Assembly: GCF_024495425.1 (NCBI RefSeq)
Contig: NZ_JANHJR010000001.1
Location: forward strand, 1 to 64,000
Reading direction: 5' to 3'
DNA length: 64,000 nt
Origin: Haloarchaeobius litoreus
Lineage (GTDB): Archaea; Halobacteriota; Halobacteria; Halobacteriales; Natrialbaceae
Each line of letters opens with the position of its first letter. The stretch's first letter is position 1. Below the pieces are notes generated by a model, which worked only from the letters and a program-made list of their open reading frames with translations, was not told the DNA's origin and made no database searches. The position numbers and the translations under genes are program-made. Positions 51,159-59,955 of the stretch are shown here, in pieces.

Positions 51159-54100
51159 TCAGCACTCCGACCAGCCGCAGGACTCGCACGTCTTGCAGCC
51201 CTCGGAGTAGTACAGCGTCATCGACCCGCAGTCGGGACACTCGGGGCTCTCCCCGGCGTCGATGAGCGACTGCGTGTCGTCGTCAGCGCCGCTGTTGTCC
51301 TGTGCGACCGCACCGCCGTCGGTCTCGCGGGACTCGGCGGCGGCCTCGCGCTCGGCCTCCTCGGCGGCAGTCTCGTCGAGCGTCGCCTGCTGCGGGTAGT
51401 GTGCACGCTCGATGTCGCCGTCGAGGTAGCGACGCATCGCGGTGCCGATGGCGTCCGGGATGGACTGGATCTGCTCGCCCTTGTCCCAGGCGACCTTCGG
51501 GCTGCGGATGCCCTCCAGCTCGTTGGCGATTTCCTCGGGGTCGACGCCCGAGCGGAGCGCGGTCGAGATGGTCTTCGCCAGCGCCTCGGTGAAGGAGGCG
51601 GTGAAGCCACCGGAGTTACCGATGTTGGCGAACAGCTCGAACGGCCGGCCCTGCTCGTCCTCGTTGATGTTGACGTAGAGCTTGCCGTAGCCGGTGTCGA
51701 TGCGCTGGGTCACGCCGTGGAGCACGTCCGGGCGCGGGCGCTTGTCGGTGTAGGCGACGCCCTCGTCGGCGGCCTCCAGCAGGCCAGCGACCTCTCGGTC
51801 GAGTGCGGCCTGCACGTCGTCGTTGTCGAGGAAGCCCTCGATGCCGCCGAAGATCTCCTCGATCTGGGCGACGAGCTGCTCTGCGGCCTCGTCCTCGTCG
51901 GCGAAGTCGGCGTTGTCCGCACGCGTCGTCAGGACCTGCTTCGAGCGGGTGCCGTCGCGGTAGACGGTGACGCCCTTGCCGCCGTTGCGGTAGATGTAGC
52001 GGTACACCTCGTCCATGTCCTCGATGGAGGCGTCGTTCGGGAAGTTGCAGGTCTTCGAGATGGCGGAGTCGACGCCCTCCTGGCAGGCACACTGCACGGC
52101 GGCGTGCTCCTTGCCGGCGAGGTCCTGCGTAGTGACGAACAGCTCCGTGATGGCGTTCGGTACGGCTTCGAGGCCCTCGACGCCGTCGAACTCGTTCTCG
52201 GCCATCTGCTCCTCGGCCTCGGCCTTGACCGCGTCGACGTCGATGTCGTTGGCCTCCAGCACGCGCAGGAAGTAGTCGTCGAACTCGACGAGCATCTCGT
52301 CGCCCTGCACGTCGTCGGAGACGTTCTTGTAGTAGGCGACGTTGTAGATGGGCTCACAGCCACCCGTCGTGTTGCCGACCATCGAGGTCGTGCCGGTCGG
52401 TGCGATGGTCGTCGTGTTGTGGTTCCGGATGGGGAAGCCGTCTTCCCACTCGTCGGCGTCGAGCCCGGTGTGGTGCTCGAACCAGTCGGCGTACTCCGTA
52501 GGGTTCGCGTACTTCGAGTCGCCCCAGTCGTCGAAGGAGCCGCGCTCCTCGGCGAGCTCGTGGGACGCCCACTTCGAGCCGTGGTTGATGTGACGCATGA
52601 GCTGGCGGGCGACCTCGTTGCCGGGGTCGGAGCCGTACTCGATGCCGAGCTGGACGTAGAGCTGTGCGAGGCCCATGACGCCCAGGCCGATCTTGCGCAT
52701 CTCGCGGACCTTCTGCTCGATCTTCTCGACCGGGAAGTCCGACATCGTGACGACGTTCTCGAGGAAGCGCGTGCCCATCTCGATGCGGCGGTCGAACTCC
52801 TGGACGTCGATGGCCTCCTCCAGGAAGGCGTCGACGGCCGATTCGAGGTCGTCGTACTCGTCGGCGTGGCGCTCGGACCAGACCCTCCAGTCCGGGGAGT
52901 CTAAAGAAGCGAGGGTGCTGAGGTTGATATGTCCGAGGTTACACGCCTCGTACTCTTCGAGAGGCTGCTCGCCACAGGGGTTAGTTGCCAGAATCCTGTG
53001 TTCCGGGTGCTCCTCCACGTCGAACGAGTGCATCTTGTTCACCCGTTCGAGGTAGATGACGCCGGGCTCGCCGTTCTCGTGTGCGCCCTCGACGATGTCC
53101 TCCCAGACGACCTCGGCGGGCATCGACAGGACCTCGCCGACCTCGACGTACTCGCCGAGGCCGAACATCTCGTAGAGCTCCTTCGTCTGCGGCGTCGCGA
53201 CGTGGGGCTCCTCGGTGCGCGGGTTGGTGAACGTGAAGTCCTCGCCATTCTCCAGCGCCTCCATGAAGTCGTCGGTGACGCCGACGGAGATGTTGAAGTT
53301 CGAGAGGTGGCCCTCGACGGCGTTGCGCAGGTGCTTCGGGACCCGGCCCTCGTCGTCGATGAGCTCGCGGGCCTCCTCCAGTGCGTCCGCGAAGGAGGTG
53401 TGCGTGTAGTCGTCGGGGTCGTTCAGCCGGAGGGTCTGGGCGAGCGAGACGTCCTTGTTCTTCGAGTGGATGAACTGGATGACGTCGGGGTGCGAGATTC
53501 GCATGACACCCATCTGTGCGCCGCGTCGCGCCCCACCCTGCGCGATGGTCTCGCACATCTGGTCGAACGTCCGCATGAAGGTGATGGGGCCGGAGGCGAT
53601 GCCGCCGGTCGAACCGACCGCGTCACCGTAGGGGCGGAGCCGCCAGAAGGCGTAGCCCATGCCACCGCCGGACTGGAACACCTGGGCCGCCTCCTTGGCG
53701 GTCTGGTGGATGTCGTCGATGTCGTCGTCGGGCGAGTCGACGAAGCAGGCCGAGAGCTGCTGGAGCTCGTCGCCCGCGTTCATGAGCGTCGGCGAGTTCG
53801 GCATGAAGTCCAGCTTCGACATCATCTCCTGGAACTCCTCGGAGACGTCCTCGACGTGCGTGCGGACGTCCGCGGGCAGCTCCGGGACGATGGTGTCGTA
53901 GGCGAACTTGTTGACGTTGTAGATGGTGAGCTCGGTCTCCGCCTCGTCCTCGGCAGTGACTCCCGTGCCGAAGACCTCGGCGGCCAGCTCGTCCCGTCGC
54001 GGGTGGTCCGGTTTGAGCTGGGCCGGCGTCACCGTGATGGTCTCGTCCTGCTTCTCGGCCTCGTAGACGGCCTCGGCGAGCGCGATGTTCTTGCCGACGC

Positions 54101-54275
54101 GCTCGAAGAGGTCCTCCTGCTCCTCGATGAGCTCGCCATCGGCGTCCTTCCGGAGGTATCGCGCCGGCAGGATGTTCTGGTACGCGTTGTCGGTCAGGCG
54201 CTCCGCGAGGGTGTCGCCCTCGGTGCGCTTGACCGGTAGCTCGAGTTCGTCGGCGGACAGGTCCGACCGGCTCAT
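51159..54275 (-). CDS. nrdJ: Adenosylcobalamin-dependent ribonucleotide reductase (class II)
   Basis: A 1038-residue class II reductase with an ATP-cone-like N-terminus and the catalytic barrel. Active-site features are NSPTLMNAG near 174 and SACFVDSPDD near 186, LATNPCGEQPLEEYEACNLGHINLS near 455-480, and FPIRNHNTTTIAPTGTTSMVGNTTGGCEP near 670. The C-terminus is a Cys-rich tail with CPDC, CKTC and CGWSEC, which shuttles reducing equivalents. It converts ribonucleotides to deoxynucleotides using B12 without oxygen. No intein interrupts it. The start ATG 54275 follows GGGGAGGG, a good Shine-Dalgarno, unusual here. Confidence 0.96.
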   Translation of the reverse strand: MSRSDLSADELELPVKRTEGDTLAERLTDNAYQNILPARYLRKDADGELIEEQEDLFERVGKNIALAEAVYEAEKQDETITVTPAQLKPDHPRRDELAAEVFGTGVTAEDEAETELTIYNVNKFAYDTIVPELPADVRTHVEDVSEEFQEMMSKLDFMPNSPTLMNAGDELQQLSACFVDSPDDDIDDIHQTAKEAAQVFQSGGGMGYAFWRLRPYGDAVGSTGGIASGPITFMRTFDQMCETIAQGGARRGAQMGVMRISHPDVIQFIHSKNKDVSLAQTLRLNDPDDYTHTSFADALEEARELIDDEGRVPKHLRNAVEGHLSNFNISVGVTDDFMEALENGEDFTFTNPRTEEPHVATPQTKELYEMFGLGEYVEVGEVLSMPAEVVWEDIVEGAHENGEPGVIYLERVNKMHSFDVEEHPEHRILATNPCGEQPLEEYEACNLGHINLSTLASLDSPDWRVWSERHADEYDDLESAVDAFLEEAIDVQEFDRRIEMGTRFLENVVTMSDFPVEKIEQKVREMRKIGLGVMGLAQLYVQLGIEYGSDPGNEVARQLMRHINHGSKWASHELAEERGSFDDWGDSKYANPTEYADWFEHHTGLDADEWEDGFPIRNHNTTTIAPTGTTSMVGNTTGGCEPIYNVAYYKNVSDDVQGDEMLVEFDDYFLRVLEANDIDVDAVKAEAEEQMAENEFDGVEGLEAVPNAITELFVTTQDLAGKEHAAVQCACQEGVDSAISKTCNFPNDASIEDMDEVYRYIYRNGGKGVTVYRDGTRSKQVLTTRADNADFADEDEAAEQLVAQIEEIFGGIEGFLDNDDVQAALDREVAGLLEAADEGVAYTDKRPRPDVLHGVTQRIDTGYGKLYVNINEDEQGRPFELFANIGNSGGFTASFTEALAKTISTALRSGVDPEEIANELEGIRSPKVAWDKGEQIQSIPDAIGTAMRRYLDGDIERAHYPQQATLDETAAEEAEREAAAESRETDGGAVAQDNSGADDDTQSLIDAGESPECPDCGSMTLYYSEGCKTCESCGWSEC

Positions 54276-54395
54276 TCGTGTCCCTCCCCACCGACAGCGG
54301 CCCCCTGTCGGCCGTTTCCGTATGTTCCGTTTGGTCTCGTTTGCATCGTTTGTAGACGAAGTTTCGTTACTGTTGCACCCGTCATAAATGGACAG
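54276..54395 (-). promoter_or_regulatory. nrdJ promoter and structured 5' leader
   Basis: On the minus strand CCATTTATGAC (about 54380-54390) is the best TATA, putting the start of transcription near 54360 and giving a leader of about 85 bases, in contrast to the leaderless neighbours. The leader carries several AAACG repeats (CGTTT on the plus strand at 54313, 54328, 54338 and 54347), then a perfect 7-bp stem CCGACAG / CTGTCGG (54291-54297 and 54305-54311), then the Shine-Dalgarno. The remaining bases to 54636 show no gene. Confidence 0.5.
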
Positions 54396-54636
54396 GTTAC
54401 GGTTCGTTTGTCCTATTGAAAGCTCGGTTGTCTTCGGAGCGTCGCCACTGTCCCAGGATGCCCTGTCTTCCCGAGCCACCGCTGACCGTGGCTACTGAGA
54501 CATATGTAGGGCACCATCAATAACCCCACGGAAACCGGAGTGAAAGTGAAACTGTGGCGACGAGACGAGGGGGGATGATTACGGACCAATTAGTTTCGCC
54601 CGCATCCTTATGCCCCCGCGGGGTGTCGGACCGGGT

Positions 54637-54876
54637 ATGGTAGACCCGATGCCCCTGCTGCCGTTGCAGTCGACCGTCGAGCTCGCCGGAGCGGCGGTGC
54701 TCCTGATCGTCGCACTCGTGGTCATCTTCAAGATAATCCGGGTGGCCTACAGTATCGCGGTGAAGGTCATCGTCATCGCCATCGCGGCGCTCATCATCCT
54801 CTACGCGCTCGCGCTCGCCGGCATCAACCCGCTGGGACTGCCGGCGGCCGTCGCGCCCGCACTCACCGCGCTCTGA
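54637..54876 (+). CDS. Small two-helix membrane protein, 79 residues
   Basis: From ATG 54637 the protein is MVDPMPLLPLQSTVELAG, then helix 1 (AAVLLIVALVVIFKIIRVAYSIAV, about 19-42) and helix 2 (VIVIAIAALIILYALALAGI, about 44-63), with a short Pro/Ala tail. TATA-like ATCCTTATG at 54604-54612 is about 29 bases upstream. The role is unknown. It is convergent with trpG. Confidence 0.78.
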   Translation: MVDPMPLLPLQSTVELAGAAVLLIVALVVIFKIIRVAYSIAVKVIVIAIAALIILYALALAGINPLGLPAAVAPALTAL

Positions 54877-54913
54877 AGCGCGGGACGAACCGGACGCGAA
54901 GCGACCCGCGCGG

Positions 54914-55543
54914 TCAGCCCCCGCGCGCGTCGGCGACCAGCCCGAGGAAGTTGTCCACCACGTCGTGTCCCCTGCCCGTGAGCACCGACTCCGGGTGGAA
55001 CTGCACGCACTCGATGGGATGTTCGCGGTGGCGCACGCCCATGACGAGCCGTTCGGTGCCGTCCGCGCCCGCGTGGTCGGCCGTCGCGGTCACGGCGAAG
55101 CAGTCGGGTACCGTCTCGGCGACCAGCGAGTGGTAGCGCCCCGCCGAGAAGCCCTGCTCGATGCCGGCGAACACGCCCGTCCCGTCGTGGTCGACCGGCC
55201 ACGCCTTCCCGTGGACGGGGTCGGGCGCGCGCCCCACGCTGCCGCCGTAGGCGTAGACGGCTGCCTCCAGCCCGAGGCAGACCCCGAACGTCGGCACGTC
55301 GGGACTCACCTCGCGGAACACCTCGGGCGTGACGCCCACGTCGCGCTCGTTCTTCGGGTGGCCGGGGCCGGGCGAGACGACGAGGGCGTCGGGGTCGAAC
55401 GCCCGTATCTCGTCGAGACTCGCCGTGTTCCGCAGGACGAGCGTTTCGGGCTCCGCGTCCGAATCGAGCAGCGACGACTCGACGTACTCCACGAGGTTGT
55501 AGGTGAACGAGTCGAAGTTGTCGACGAACAGCACGCGGGTCAT
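54914..55543 (-). CDS. trpG: Anthranilate synthase glutamine amidotransferase subunit
   Basis: A 209-residue class I amidotransferase. It begins VLFVDNFDSFTYNLVEY, has the oxyanion loop SPGPGHP near 57-63, the nucleophile Cys89 in FGVCLGLEA, and the His/Glu of the triad in CVQFHPESVLTGRG near 178-191. It hydrolyses Gln to feed ammonia to TrpE. It is last in the trpDFEG operon, and its start overlaps the trpE stop by 4 bases. Confidence 0.95.
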   Translation of the reverse strand: MTRVLFVDNFDSFTYNLVEYVESSLLDSDAEPETLVLRNTASLDEIRAFDPDALVVSPGPGHPKNERDVGVTPEVFREVSPDVPTFGVCLGLEAAVYAYGGSVGRAPDPVHGKAWPVDHDGTGVFAGIEQGFSAGRYHSLVAETVPDCFAVTATADHAGADGTERLVMGVRHREHPIECVQFHPESVLTGRGHDVVDNFLGLVADARGG

Positions 55544-57150
55544 CGGGGCACCTCCGGGACGGGCTCCTCGGGTTCGCGCTCGATGCGCCGGAGCGCGGTC
55601 AGCACGCCGTCCATCTTGGACTCGGTCTCCTCGTACTCCGCACCGGGGTCGCTGTCGGCGACGATGCCCGCGCCCGCACGGACCCGAACGCGGTCCTGCC
55701 CGTCCGCGGCCGCGCCACGTTCGACCGTCGCGGTGCGGATGACGATGGCCACGTCGGCGTCGCCGGTCCAGGAGTAGTAGCCGACGCCGCCGCCGTAGAG
55801 GCCGCGGGGGTCGTCCTCAAGTTCGTCGATGATCTCCATCGCGCGGACCTTCGGCGCGCCGGTGAGCGTCCCGGCGGGGAAGGCGGCGCGCGTGGCGTCG
55901 AACGCGTCGGCATCGGCAGCGAGCGCGCCCGTCACGGTGGACTCGATGTGCTGGACGTGGCTGTACTTCAGGACGTTCATGAACTCCTCGACGCGGACGG
56001 TTCCCGGCTCGGAGACGCGGCGCACGTCGTTGCGCGCGAGGTCGACGAGCATCGTGTGCTCGGCGCGCTCCTTGTCGTCGGCGAGCATCTCGCCCGCCAG
56101 GCGACGGTCCTCGACGGGGCTGTCGCCGCGTCGGCAGGTGCCCGCGATGGGGTTCGACGTGACGCGGCCGCCACCGACGGAGACCAGCGTCTCCGGGCTC
56201 GCGCCGACGACGTGGCGGTCGCCGTGGGCGAGCAGGTACATGTACGGCGACGGGTTCACGTCACGGAGCGCGGCGTACAGCCCGAGCGGGTCGCAGTCCC
56301 CGACGAGCTCGCGGGTCCGGGAGATCACACCCTGGTAGATGTCGCCGTCGAGGACGTGCTCCTTCGCGTGCCCGACCGCACGCTCGTACGCCTCGCGCGA
56401 GCCGGCCGTCTCACCGGTGCGGACGAAGCCACCGGGGTCCGGGTCGGCGGCGGCCGCGAGCACGCCAGCGACGTACTCGGCCTCGGCGACGAGCGAATCG
56501 TAGACGGCACCGGCATCCTCGTCGTCGCGGACGACCGGCGTGACGACCAGGGACACCTCGTCGGCGTGGTGGTCGAAGACGAGCGTCTTCGTCGTCAGGA
56601 CGAACTCGGCGTCGGGCACGTCGGAGTCCGGCCTGTCGAGGCCGACCTCGTCCAGGAAGAGGTCGTAGACGGACTCGTAGCCCAGGAAACCGACGAGGCC
56701 GCCGTCGAGCTGCTGGCGCTCGGTGTCGGGGAAGCCGACGGGTTCGGCGTCGGGCATCGCCGACCGGAGCGTGTCGAGCGTGTCGTCACCGTCCGGGTCG
56801 ACGAGTCCCGCATACCGCTCGTCGCAGACGTCGACCGTGGTCTCGTTCTCGGTTATCGACACCACCGCGGCGGGGTCGTAGCCGACGAACGAGTAGCGCG
56901 CGTGACGGTCGCCGTCGTCGGGCCGGAACGCGCCGTCGGGGTCGCTGGAGGCGGTCTTCTCCGCGCTCTCCAGCAGGAACGAGTGCTCGGTCTCGCCCGA
57001 CAGCGCGGCGTACGCGCCCAGTGGCGAGCTGTCCACGTCGAGCGTCGTCTGTGCGCGCACGACCGCCGGTCGGTCGGCGGTGGCGGTCGCGTCGACGAGG
57101 TCGCAGAATGTGTCGCGGTCGGGTGTCAGCGTAAAACCGGCGTCGTTCAT
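55540..57150 (-). CDS. trpE: Anthranilate synthase component I
   Basis: A 536-residue chorismate-utilising enzyme. The Trp-feedback site includes SFLLESAEK near 57 and NPSPYMYLLAHGD near 293. Catalytic motifs are IAGTCRRGD near 336, DLARNDVRRVSEPGTVRVEEFMNVLKYSHVQHIESTVTG near 370-408, and FPAGTLTGAPKVRAMEIIDELE near 424-445. It makes anthranilate from chorismate and ammonia. Overlaps trpF and trpG by 4 bases each. Confidence 0.95.
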   Translation of the reverse strand: MNDAGFTLTPDRDTFCDLVDATATADRPAVVRAQTTLDVDSSPLGAYAALSGETEHSFLLESAEKTASSDPDGAFRPDDGDRHARYSFVGYDPAAVVSITENETTVDVCDERYAGLVDPDGDDTLDTLRSAMPDAEPVGFPDTERQQLDGGLVGFLGYESVYDLFLDEVGLDRPDSDVPDAEFVLTTKTLVFDHHADEVSLVVTPVVRDDEDAGAVYDSLVAEAEYVAGVLAAAADPDPGGFVRTGETAGSREAYERAVGHAKEHVLDGDIYQGVISRTRELVGDCDPLGLYAALRDVNPSPYMYLLAHGDRHVVGASPETLVSVGGGRVTSNPIAGTCRRGDSPVEDRRLAGEMLADDKERAEHTMLVDLARNDVRRVSEPGTVRVEEFMNVLKYSHVQHIESTVTGALAADADAFDATRAAFPAGTLTGAPKVRAMEIIDELEDDPRGLYGGGVGYYSWTGDADVAIVIRTATVERGAAADGQDRVRVRAGAGIVADSDPGAEYEETESKMDGVLTALRRIEREPEEPVPEVPR

Positions 57151-57809
57151 GGCTCCACCGTCCGCGGTCGATAGCCCTGGGACTCCCGCGTGGCGGCGAC
57201 GAACGCGGCGAGCGCGTCGTGGTCCTTCACGCCGCCGCGCTCCTCGACACCGCTGGCCACGTCGACCGCGAACGGGTCGACCGTCGCGACGGCCTCGGCG
57301 ACGTTCTCGGGTGTGAGCCCGCCCGCGAGGACGACCGGTACGTCGAGGTCGGCGGTCGCCGCCCTGGTGCGGGCCCAGTCGTGCGTCTCGCCGGTGCCGC
57401 CACCGCCGTCCTCGCCGATGGAGTCCACGAGGAGTGCGTCGACGACGTCGACGTAGCGTGCTGCGGTCTCCGGTGCGGCCGCGTCGACGTGCTTGACGAC
57501 GCGTGCATCGACCCGTGACCGGAGGTACGCCACGTCGCCCGGCGGCAGGTCGCTGTGTATCTGGACCGCGTCGGGCTCGACCTGCTCGACGAGGGAGACG
57601 GTGCGCGCCGGGGCGTCGGGCATCGTCACCAGTACGGTCGTCACGAACGGCGGTGCGTGGGCGACGAGCTCGGTGGCGCGCTCGGCCGATATCTCTCGCG
57701 GGGAGTCGACCGGCACGTCGACGACGAAGCCGATGGCGTCCGCGCCCGCCTCGACGGCCGTGTCGACGTCTTCCTCGCGGGTGAGTCCGCAGACCTTCAC
57801 GCGAGTCAT
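57147..57809 (-). CDS. trpF: Phosphoribosylanthranilate isomerase
   Basis: A 220-residue TIM barrel. The N-terminal KVCGLTREED carries the catalytic Cys7, and the general acid is the Asp of VDSIGEDGGGGTGETHDW near 128-145. VVLAGGLTPENVAEAV and VDVASGVEERGGVKD are the phosphate-binding loops. It isomerises PRA to CdRP. ATGA overlaps join it to trpD upstream and trpE downstream. Confidence 0.94.
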   Translation of the reverse strand: MTRVKVCGLTREEDVDTAVEAGADAIGFVVDVPVDSPREISAERATELVAHAPPFVTTVLVTMPDAPARTVSLVEQVEPDAVQIHSDLPPGDVAYLRSRVDARVVKHVDAAAPETAARYVDVVDALLVDSIGEDGGGGTGETHDWARTRAATADLDVPVVLAGGLTPENVAEAVATVDPFAVDVASGVEERGGVKDHDALAAFVAATRESQGYRPRTVEP

Positions 57810-58810
57810 TGCGCGACGGCCGACTGGAGGTCCGCCAGCCGGGCGGCGGCGTCGCCCGACTCGATGGCCTCGCGGGCGCGCTCGATGCCGCCCTCGATGG
57901 TGTCGACCTCGCCGGCGACGTAGATGGCAGCGCCCGCGTTGGCGAGGATGATGTCCCGCTTCGGGCCGGTCACGTCGCCGCGGAGGATGCCTTCGAGGTC
58001 GGCGGCGTTCTCCTCGGGCGAGCCACCGGCGACCGCGGCGACGGGCGCGCGCTCGATGCCCAGGTCCTCGGGCGTGACCGTGTACTCCTCGACCTCGCTG
58101 CCGGTGACCTCGGCGACGACCGTCTCGTCGTGGATGGCGATCTCGTCCATCCCGGAGCCGTGGACGACCAGTGCGCGTTCGACGTCCATCCGGGCGAGCG
58201 CGCGGCCGAGCACGGGAACGAGGTCGGGGTCGTAGACGCCGACGACCTGCGCGTCCGCGCCGGCGGGGTTCGTCAGCGGGCCGAGCACGTTGAACACCGT
58301 CCGCATCCCGAGCTCCTGACGCGGGCCGATGACGGCCTTCATCGCGGGGTGGAACACGGTCGCGAGCATGAAGCCGATGCCGTCGTCCTCTATCTGGGCC
58401 TCGACGGCGGCGGGCTCTGCGGCCACGTCGACGCCCGCGACCTCCAGCACGTCCGCGCTCCCCGACGACGAGGAGACGGAGTAGTTGCCGTGCTTGGCGA
58501 CGGGGACGCCCGCGCCGCTGGCGACGAGTGCGCTGGTCGTGGAGACGTTGATGGTGTCGTAGTCGTCACCACCGGTGCCGCAGGTGTCCACTAGCGGCGT
58601 TCGGTTCGGCGAGATGGTCCGTGCCGCCGCGCGCATCCCCTCGGCGAAGCCGGCTATCTCGGCCTCCGTCTCGCCCTTCGCGCGGAGCGCCGACAGCATC
58701 GCCCCGATCTGGGCGTCGGTCGCGTCCTCGAAGACGTGGCCCGCGACCTCGCGGGCCTCGGTCTGTGACAGGTCCTCCCCCTCGGCCACACGTTCGATGT
58801 ATTCCTTCAT
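57806..58810 (-). CDS. trpD: Anthranilate phosphoribosyltransferase
   Basis: A 334-residue enzyme. The PRPP loop is VDTCGTGGDDYDTINVSTTSALVASG near 73-98, followed by KHGNYSVSSSSGSADVLEVAG near 105-125 (Tyr where Arg is usual), and GPLTNPAGADAQVVGVYDP near 176. It transfers phosphoribose to anthranilate. It is the first gene of trpDFEG; the start ATG 58810 lies shortly after a palindromic operator candidate (58841-58862). Confidence 0.94.
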   Translation of the reverse strand: MKEYIERVAEGEDLSQTEAREVAGHVFEDATDAQIGAMLSALRAKGETEAEIAGFAEGMRAAARTISPNRTPLVDTCGTGGDDYDTINVSTTSALVASGAGVPVAKHGNYSVSSSSGSADVLEVAGVDVAAEPAAVEAQIEDDGIGFMLATVFHPAMKAVIGPRQELGMRTVFNVLGPLTNPAGADAQVVGVYDPDLVPVLGRALARMDVERALVVHGSGMDEIAIHDETVVAEVTGSEVEEYTVTPEDLGIERAPVAAVAGGSPEENAADLEGILRGDVTGPKRDIILANAGAAIYVAGEVDTIEGGIERAREAIESGDAAARLADLQSAVAQ

Positions 58811-58840
58811 TATGGGTCACCAATGTATGGTTTAGTCTTA

Positions 58841-58862
58841 CGATGTACAAAATCGTACATCG
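58841..58862. promoter_or_regulatory. Palindromic operator candidate of the trp operon
   Basis: CGATGTAC (58841-58848) and GTACATCG (58855-58862) are perfect reverse complements around AAAATC. Each arm contains TGTAC, close to the TGTACA TRP-box bound by TrpY in Methanothermobacter. The palindrome lies 31-52 bases upstream of the trpD start and next to the minus-strand TATA candidate GTTTAAG (about 58864-58870). It may block transcription when tryptophan is plentiful. Confidence 0.6.
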
Positions 58863-58924
58863 ACTTAAACGTGTCGTCACCGTGCCAGGGTTCAAGTACG
58901 GGAACGGGGCCACTCCGGGGCACG

Positions 58925-59650
58925 ATGTCCCCATCCCACAGCCGACGACACGTACTGCGTACAGCCGCCAGCGCCCTCACCACCGGTGGGCTCGCCAGCG
59001 CCGCCCTCACCGGGACCGGTGCCGCCGATGAAGGAGCATCCCCGCGGAACGACACAGACGAGCCACCGATCGCCGTCCACGGTGCCGAAGCCGTCCCGTC
59101 CGGGTGGGACGACCGCTACCGAACCATCGTCGGGCGCGAGGTCCGGTTCGCGCTCGCGCGGATGACGACGATGGTCGTCCGCCCGGGCGGCCCGCGCGTC
59201 GACAAGTGTACATGGTCCATCGACGGAACCGTCTCGCTGTCGGGGCCCGCGGTGACACGAACCTGGACGACGACGGGCACGCACGAGATCGGCCTCACCG
59301 TCGCCTACAGCGACGGAAGCGTCGCCCGGCGGAGCCTTCGGGTCGACGTGGCCGAACCGAACGAGGCTCCGCTCGCGGTCCCCGACGTGTATCCCGCTCG
59401 CTGGTTCGACGACGGCGTCGCGGTGACCGCCGGCGAGATCGTGACCTACGACGCGACCGGGAGCGAGGACGACGACGGCCAGGTCGTCACTGCGACCTGG
59501 GACTTCGATGGCTACGTCGTCGACGGGATGGTCGTCGAACACGAGTTCCGCCGGACCGGCCCCAAGACGGTCACGCTCTCCGTCACCGACGACGACGGCG
59601 CGACGGCCGAGACGGAGCTGTTCGTCTACGTGGAGCGCCCCGACCGCTGA
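58925..59650 (+). CDS. Tat-exported protein with two PKD domains
   Basis: From ATG 58925 the 241-residue protein has the signal SHSRRHVLRTAASALTTGGLASAALTG (twin-arginine, no lipobox). The mature part carries two PKD-like beta sandwiches: the first (about 55-145) has CTWSIDGTVSLSGPAVTRTWTTTGTHEIGLTVAYSDGS, the second (about 150-240) has ASGSEDDDGQVV-like TGSEDDDGQVVTATWDFDGY and VEHEFRRTGPKTVTLSVTDDDGA. PKD domains mediate protein or polysaccharide contacts at the cell surface. It is divergent from trpD, with 114 bases between start codons. Confidence 0.85.
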   Translation: MSPSHSRRHVLRTAASALTTGGLASAALTGTGAADEGASPRNDTDEPPIAVHGAEAVPSGWDDRYRTIVGREVRFALARMTTMVVRPGGPRVDKCTWSIDGTVSLSGPAVTRTWTTTGTHEIGLTVAYSDGSVARRSLRVDVAEPNEAPLAVPDVYPARWFDDGVAVTAGEIVTYDATGSEDDDGQVVTATWDFDGYVVDGMVVEHEFRRTGPKTVTLSVTDDDGATAETELFVYVERPDR

Positions 59651-59760
59651 CCCGTCGCCGTCGCCCTGTCTCGGACCACCACACGCCGCCCCAATCGAAA
59701 CCCTTTTTTATACCAGCGGTGAACGAACGAGTGCACGCAACGGAGAACCAGTGCGCCACC

Positions 59761-59835
59761 GGGTTGGTGGTCTAGTCTGGTTATGACACCTCCTTGACAT
59801 GGAGGAGGCCGGCAGTTCAAATCTGCCCCAACCCA
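59761..59835 (+). tRNA. tRNA-Val (GAC)
   Basis: Acceptor GGGTTGG (59761-59767) pairs with CCAACCC (59828-59834), and the discriminator is A59835. The anticodon stem CCTCC / GGAGG encloses TTGACAT, giving the anticodon GAC (valine). The T arm is GGCAG / CTGCC with TTCAAAT. There is no intron and no encoded CCA. The TATA-like TTTTTTATA at 59704-59712 lies about 50 bases upstream, implying a 5' leader of some 25 bases. TTTT follows at 59837-59840, then a perfect stem CAGCGAC / GTCGCTG (59841-59880). Confidence 0.97.
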
Positions 59836-59898
59836 CTTTTCAGCGACCCACGCGACGAGCGAAGCGAGAGCCCGTCGCTGAGGATGGGTGCAGGTGGG

Positions 59899-59955
59899 GT
59901 TGAACCAGGCGCAGTGGGGCGACCGTGGTTCAACTCTGCCCCCCACACACTTCCC
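59899..59955 (+). repeat. Duplicated tRNA-Val 3' tail with inverted repeat
   Basis: GTTCAACTCTGCCCC and the following CACACACTT (59928-59952) repeat the T-loop-to-3'-end segment of tRNA-Val (59815-59838) with about four differences. The same spot carries a perfect 9-bp inverted repeat, GTTGAACCA (59899-59907) and TGGTTCAAC (59926-59934). The 200 bases from tRNA-Val to the kinase gene contain no gene. The repeat may be an old integration (att) scar or a tRNA remnant. Confidence 0.5.

Noticed and set aside
51159-54275. Intein in NrdJ
   Set aside because: Ribonucleotide reductases of haloarchaea often contain inteins, but the NPCGEQ and APTGTTS regions are continuous and no homing-endonuclease or splicing motifs are present.
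54276-54640. Cobalamin riboswitch before nrdJ
   Set aside because: The only GCCACTG-like string (near 54450) is on the wrong strand and upstream of the promoter; no multi-stem B12 fold can be drawn.
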